Assembly: GCA_964473335.1 (NCBI GenBank)
Contig: CAYYOO010000064.1
Coordinates: forward strand, 1 to 7,624
Reading direction: 5' to 3'
Length of the DNA stretch: 7,624 nucleotides
From: CAYZTD01 sp964473335
Lineage (GTDB): Archaea > Thermoplasmatota > E2 > DHVEG-1
Part shown: positions 4,785 through 7,624 of the stretch, piece after piece
How positions within the stretch are numbered: the first letter of the stretch is position 1
Layout: each line of letters begins with the position of its first letter
Notes under the pieces: generated by a model
What the model saw: only the letters and a program-made list of their open reading frames with translations
Database searches by the model: none
What the model was told of the DNA's origin: nothing
Translations under genes and position numbers: made by a program

Positions 4785-5720
4785 ATGATTGAAAAAAATA
4801 TAAAATGCCCAAATTGTTCAAATATTATAACTGTTAAAGGAAAGTCTGGAAAACAGATTTTTGTTACTTGTCCAAAATGCAAAACAGATGGTACATTTAC
4901 TTTTCCAAAAGATGGAAAAAAAGGAAAAAAGAACGATTGTTTTACTAAACTTGGAGATAAATGTTTCACCAGGCTTAGGAATTTTAATGCTGTTATGGGT
5001 TTTATTCATTTAATTCAAGGAATTTTAATGCTTGCATTAAGTGATCTTGAAAATTTAGCAAAAATTACAACTTCTTATCTAACTTTTGATCCACAGTTAG
5101 AAACCCTTGTATCAGCTGATCCAGAAATTGTATTAGAAATACCACTTGCACCTCTTGTTGCATTATTCTTATTTATGTCTGCAGCAGCACATTTCCTACT
5201 CGCAACCGTTTTATATGATTGGTATGTAAAAAATCTAAAAAAACATATGAACAAGGCACGTTGGATCGAATATGCATTTTCTGCATCTCTTATGATATGG
5301 ATAATTGCAATGCTTACTGGAATTCATGATATTGGAACATTGATTGCCTTGTTTACTCTTACAATGGTTATGAACCTAATGGGTCTTATGATGGAAGTAC
5401 ATAATCAGACAACAAAAAAGACTGATTGGACCTCATATATCATAGGATGCATTGCAGGATTTGTTCCATGGGTAGTAATATTTATTTCACTAATGTCTGC
5501 TCAAGTATATAGCGGAGGAAAAGTTCCAGATTTTGTAATTATAATATTTATCACAATTGCTGTGTTCTTTAATTTATTTGCAATAAACATGATCCTTCAA
5601 TACAAAAAAATTGGAAAATGGGCAGATTATCTATATGGAGAAAAAATGTATATTGTTCTCAGCCTTGTTGCTAAATCAGCTCTTGCTTGGCAGGTATTTG
5701 CAGGGACCCTACAGCCATAA
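4785..5720 (+). CDS. Heliorhodopsin with N-terminal zinc ribbon
   Basis: This 311-residue fusion starts with a zinc ribbon: C8-PN-C11 and C29-PK-C32. A Lys/Gly-rich linker (42-50) leads to a seven-helix heliorhodopsin, with helices near 66-88, 118-145, 158-180, 184-206, 213-238, 250-272 and 286-306. Family hallmarks are the helix A block with H75, SAAAHFLLA with H136, ARWIEYAFSAS with E162 (Schiff-base counterion position), CIAGFVPW, FFNLFAINM-LQY, and YIVLSLVAKSALAWQVFAG with K297 (retinal lysine) and S293. All key residues of the best-studied member are present, so retinal binding is expected. Known heliorhodopsins have an inverted topology with a cytosolic N terminus and a slow photocycle, and mostly act as sensors rather than pumps; the ribbon would therefore face the cytosol, where it could contact nucleic acid or protein (inference). 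No retinal synthesis gene is in the window. The family call is near certain; the role of the ribbon is open. Confidence 0.94.
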   Translation: MIEKNIKCPNCSNIITVKGKSGKQIFVTCPKCKTDGTFTFPKDGKKGKKNDCFTKLGDKCFTRLRNFNAVMGFIHLIQGILMLALSDLENLAKITTSYLTFDPQLETLVSADPEIVLEIPLAPLVALFLFMSAAAHFLLATVLYDWYVKNLKKHMNKARWIEYAFSASLMIWIIAMLTGIHDIGTLIALFTLTMVMNLMGLMMEVHNQTTKKTDWTSYIIGCIAGFVPWVVIFISLMSAQVYSGGKVPDFVIIIFITIAVFFNLFAINMILQYKKIGKWADYLYGEKMYIVLSLVAKSALAWQVFAGTLQP

Positions 5721-5775
5721 AATACTATGATTTAACAAAAGATTAGATAGTTAAATTTCCCTAGGGTATGATACC
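5721..5775 (+). other. Inverted repeats after the heliorhodopsin gene
   Basis: Three symmetric elements follow the stop: ATTTAAC...GTTAAAT (5730-5736 and 5750-5756), CCCTAGGG (5759-5766) and GGTAT-g-ATACC (5765-5775). The last two share GG at 5765-5766, so as RNA they could not fold together. No T-run follows, so a classic archaeal terminator is not visible. They could be an operator, a processing site or a mutually exclusive pair of hairpins. Confidence 0.35.
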
Positions 5776-5810
5776 TAAAAAATAAGAGCTCATATCTCAA
5801 AATTAGAAAC

Positions 5811-5938
5811 TTATTTATAGTATGAACCGTTCTATTGATAAAAAAAGAATGTAGGTTAATGTTCCAAAATTGGATTTTTTCTAACTAAGGAATTTTTATT
5901 CAAATTCTTTTAAACAAAACAAATATGAGGTAAAAAAA
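5811..5938 (+). promoter_or_regulatory. Cold-shock gene promoter and long AU-rich leader
   Basis: TTATTTATAG (5811-5820) is the best TATA candidate and puts the transcript start near 5842, giving a leader of roughly 97 nt. Inside it, AAGGAATTT (5887-5895) can pair along all nine positions with AAATTCTTT (5902-5910), including one G-U, around a 6-nt loop. GAGGT (5927-5931), 7 nt before the ATG, is the ribosome site. The weak stem and long leader recall temperature-sensitive leaders of bacterial csp genes; this analogy is inference. Confidence 0.45.
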
Positions 5939-6130
5939 ATGAAAGGCAAAGTAAAGTGGTTCAACCCACGAAAAGGCTTTGGATTCATAGTTGGCGAAGA
6001 TGGAAAAGACATCTTTGTTCATCAGAATGATCTAGCCGAGAATACACAATTGAATGAAGAAGACTCCGTAGAGTATGAAAAAGAAGATACAGAAAGGGGT
6101 CCAAAAGCAACGAACGTAAAAAAGATATAA
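5939..6130 (+). CDS. CspA-type cold-shock protein
   Basis: This 63-residue protein is a complete single cold-shock domain, an OB-fold that binds single-stranded RNA and DNA and melts structured mRNA at low temperature. It begins MKGKVKWFNPRKGFGFI: W7 and F8 and the RNP1 motif KGFGFI (12-17) stack on bases. RNP2 is IFVHQ (25-29), and the closing segment ERGPKATNV is canonical (GPxAxNV). It is slightly shorter than the usual 66-70 residues. Csp proteins are uncommon in archaea and many archaeal copies look acquired from bacteria, so transfer is possible. The gene has its own ribosome site and leader, and a helicase gene follows 76 nt later. Csp proteins and DEAD-box helicases often work together on cold-stabilised RNA, which fits this pairing. 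Confidence 0.95.
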   Translation: MKGKVKWFNPRKGFGFIVGEDGKDIFVHQNDLAENTQLNEEDSVEYEKEDTERGPKATNVKKI

Positions 6131-6140
6131 ACTAACAAAT

Positions 6141-6175
6141 AATAATAAATTATTTTTTTAGTATTTTTTCTTTTT
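6141..6175 (+). terminator. T-rich terminator after the cold-shock gene
   Basis: AATAAT-aa-ATTATT (6141-6154) is a small inverted repeat that merges into runs of seven T (6153-6159), six T (6164-6169) and five T (6171-6175). Repeated T-runs are the usual archaeal termination signal. It should separate at least part of the csp transcription from the helicase. Confidence 0.6.
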
Positions 6176-6217
6176 AATATTATGATTATGAAACAGTTGA
6201 TAAAAAATGAAATTTGA
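6173..6217 (+). promoter_or_regulatory. Helicase promoter region with a possible overlapping 11-codon upstream ORF
   Basis: TTTAATATTA (6173-6182) can serve as a TATA box and would put the transcript start at about 6203, making the helicase mRNA leaderless (ATG at 6207). If transcription instead runs in from csp, an ATG at 6182 opens an 11-codon frame ending at TGA 6215-6217, overlapping the helicase start by 11 nt in another frame. There is no good Shine-Dalgarno site for the helicase; GTTGAT at 6196-6201 is a weak candidate. Confidence 0.3.
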
Positions 6218-7403
6218 AGAATTAGAAATAAACAGAAACATTGTTGAAAAGACAATTGAACAAGGATTCGATGAAACCACTCTCATCCAGGAAAGATGCA
6301 TCCCTGAGATCATCAAAGGAAGAGATGTCGTCGGTCAAGCAGAAACAGGTTCAGGAAAAACTATTGCATTCTGTCTACCAGTAATTGAAAAAATTCAAAA
6401 AAAAGGTGGACTACAAACCATTGTTCTCACACCAACAAGAGAATTATGCATACAAGTAACTGATGTTTTCAAAACTTATGGTAAAAAACTTGGGATCAAA
6501 ACAACTAGCGTATATGGTGGAGTGGGAATTGAACCGCAAATAAAGGGAATAAAAACCTCTGAGATCGTTGTTGGAACCCCCGGTAGAATGCTTGATCATC
6601 TCCGTAGAAGAACAATAGATTTCAGAAAGGTTAGATTTCTGATACTTGACGAAACCGACAAAATGCTTGAGATGGGTTTTATTGATGACGTTGAAAAGAT
6701 AATAAGCTATACGCCAAAAAACAGGCAAACCCTTATGTTCAGTGCAACTATCATGGAAAAATTATATCACCTTATGAAAAGACACCTAAAAGAGCCGATA
6801 ATTATCAAGACCAAGTCACAAGTCGATAAGAGCAAGCTTAATCAGATATACTATGACATCTATGAACAAAATGACAAATTTTCCCTTCTTGTACATTTGT
6901 TAAGAAACGATACATCAGGTCTAGCAATTGTTTTTTGTGCAACACGAAGAGAATCAGATATTGTTGCAAAAAATCTTAGAAAACAAAGAATCGATGCACT
7001 TGCAATCCATGGCGGTATGAGCCAAAAGAAAAGAACAAATTCTCTTGATGCTCTTAAATCAGAAAATACCGAGGTCTTAGTAGCAACCGATGTTGCAGCA
7101 AGAGGTCTTGATATCAAAAATGTTAGCCATATCTACAACTATGATGTTCCAAAAACACCTATCGAATATATCCACAGAATAGGTAGGACAGCAAGAGCAG
7201 GCGAAAATGGTGCAGCAATAACTTTACTAACACCAAGAGATCACGACAACTTTAGAAGGGTCCAAAGTAATGAGGAACTTAATATCAAAAAAGCAGAAAT
7301 GCCTGATTTTAAAAAAGTACCCTTTTCTAGAAATATGAAAAGAAGGAAAAAAAGATATAATAAAGGATATCATCGAAAAAAAAGCTATAAGAAAAGACAT
7401 TGA
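6207..7403 (+). CDS. DEAD-box ATP-dependent RNA helicase (RhlE/DeaD-like)
   Basis: This 398-residue protein has a full two-RecA-domain DEAD-box core that unwinds short RNA duplexes with ATP. Motifs in order are GF...Q (20-28, Q motif), AETGSGKT (45-52, K51), PTREL (76-80), TPGR (124-127), DETD (148-151, motif II), SAT (179-181), IVFCATRR (241-248), ATDVAARGLDI (293-303) and HRIGRTARAG (323-332). Motif II reads DETD rather than DEAD; the catalytic Asp and Glu are kept, so activity is expected. There is no RNA-recognition domain after the core; instead a basic Lys/Arg/Tyr-rich tail (371-398) probably gives non-specific RNA binding. It follows the cold-shock gene and is likely part of the same cold or RNA-quality response. 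A ribosomal-biogenesis or mRNA-decay role is equally compatible. Confidence 0.95.
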   Translation: MKFEELEINRNIVEKTIEQGFDETTLIQERCIPEIIKGRDVVGQAETGSGKTIAFCLPVIEKIQKKGGLQTIVLTPTRELCIQVTDVFKTYGKKLGIKTTSVYGGVGIEPQIKGIKTSEIVVGTPGRMLDHLRRRTIDFRKVRFLILDETDKMLEMGFIDDVEKIISYTPKNRQTLMFSATIMEKLYHLMKRHLKEPIIIKTKSQVDKSKLNQIYYDIYEQNDKFSLLVHLLRNDTSGLAIVFCATRRESDIVAKNLRKQRIDALAIHGGMSQKKRTNSLDALKSENTEVLVATDVAARGLDIKNVSHIYNYDVPKTPIEYIHRIGRTARAGENGAAITLLTPRDHDNFRRVQSNEELNIKKAEMPDFKKVPFSRNMKRRKKRYNKGYHRKKSYKKRH

Positions 7404-7426
7404 CATTTTTGCTAAATATTATATTA

Positions 7427-7514
7427 TGAAAAATTATTCCTGAAATTCATATTTTTGATAGTTCTGATCCTGTAAATTTCTTATACTTAACAGGTCAGTA
7501 TCTTCACTATTAGT
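7427..7514 (+). pseudogene. Possible remnant of an M24-type (creatinase N-domain) aminopeptidase
   Basis: Between two stop codons, about 25 codons read KIIPEIHIFDSS-DPVNFLYLTG-QYLHY. The core resembles the 'NPxNxxYLTG' strand-turn of creatinase-N domains that precede M24 prolidase-like peptidases. There is no ATG and no continuation, so at best this is a short relic. The match is brief and could be chance. Confidence 0.22.
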
Positions 7515-7593
7515 CAAAGTTTTATATATTAATAATTTATTCAAGTTGTCGGCAACATGCCATCCTATTTAATAGACAACAATTGTCTATTAA
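7515..7593 (+). promoter_or_regulatory. Strong promoter with downstream perfect inverted repeat
   Basis: AAAGT (7516-7520) plus TTTATATATT (7521-7530) is one of the best BRE/TATA combinations in the window, with a predicted start near 7550. About 20 bp downstream lies TTAATAGACAA-caa-TTGTCTATTAA (7569-7593), a perfect 11-bp inverted repeat. A near-palindrome, GTTGTC/GGCAAC, sits at 7545-7556. A repressor bound at the dyad would block elongation; as RNA it would be a stable leader hairpin. The only frame here is a 20-codon ATG...TAA at 7557-7619, so the controlled gene probably starts past the window end. Confidence 0.5.
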
Positions 7594-7624
7594 TTAGCTA
7601 TTTCGGGATGAAGCCATAAGACAC

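Noticed and set aside
6444..6728. 94-codon minus-strand frame within the helicase gene
   Set aside because: It lies wholly antisense to a strongly conserved helicase. The same reasoning removes the minus-strand frames at 820-1002, 1140-1334, 4736-5009, 6022-6255 and 6860-7117.
7557..7619. 20-codon ORF downstream of the strong promoter
   Set aside because: It runs through the inverted repeat, lacks a good ribosome site and resembles nothing known. A leader peptide cannot be excluded.
1..7624. tRNA, rRNA or riboswitch genes
   Set aside because: No cloverleaf, rRNA segment or familiar riboswitch core was seen on reading both strands. A covariance-model search would be decisive.

Overview
This is an AT-rich window that reads as archaeal chromosome. 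The evidence is regulatory: TATA boxes preceded by purine-rich BRE-like bases (for example 733-740, 1410-1418, 7521-7530), Shine-Dalgarno sites of the GGTGA/GTGAT type (765-769, 3475-3470), at least one promoter placed for leaderless translation, and protein families common in archaea (VapB-type antitoxin, DUF5678, DUF4143 ATPase). A cold-shock protein plus a heliorhodopsin suggests a mesophilic or cold-exposed low-GC archaeon. A DPANN/Woesearchaeota-like or Thermoplasmatota-like source is possible, but the sequence alone does not settle it.

Left part (1-2910, all + strand). A two-gene RelE/ParE-type toxin-antitoxin operon (123-588) is bracketed by two copies of a short motif, CCCkCCAGGTCCGT-(A/T)7-8-CCTG, at 1-26 and 679-703. 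Next come a nitroreductase-fold flavoprotein (776-1318), a pair of tandem palindromes 33 bp apart (1343-1404), an AAA ATPase with a DUF4143 nuclease-like tail (1442-2611), and an orphan VapB-type antitoxin (2701-2910) with a clear operator palindrome at its start.

Middle (2916-4181, - strand). A compact three-gene operon reads right to left: DUF5678 protein, retropepsin-like aspartic protease (TTG start), nucleotidyltransferase (GTG start, 1 nt after the protease stop). The substrate of this set is unknown.

Decayed segment (4182-4784). A second copy of the vapB leader is fused after about five codons to an internal slice of a COG2865-type ATP-binding regulator. That slice carries an in-frame TAG and ends at another CTGCCAGGT motif. 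The region looks like a graveyard of accessory genes made by deletion and recombination.

Right part (4785-7403, + strand). The most striking gene is a heliorhodopsin (4785-5720) with the retinal-binding lysine, the TM3 glutamate and both conserved histidines, fused to an N-terminal four-cysteine zinc ribbon. It is followed by a CspA-type cold-shock protein (5939-6130) with a long AU-rich leader and by a DEAD-box RNA helicase of DETD type (6207-7403). Light sensing, cold-shock RNA binding and RNA unwinding thus sit side by side, although each gene seems to have its own promoter. The last 221 bases hold a strong promoter and a perfect 11-bp inverted repeat, probably driving a gene that starts beyond the window.
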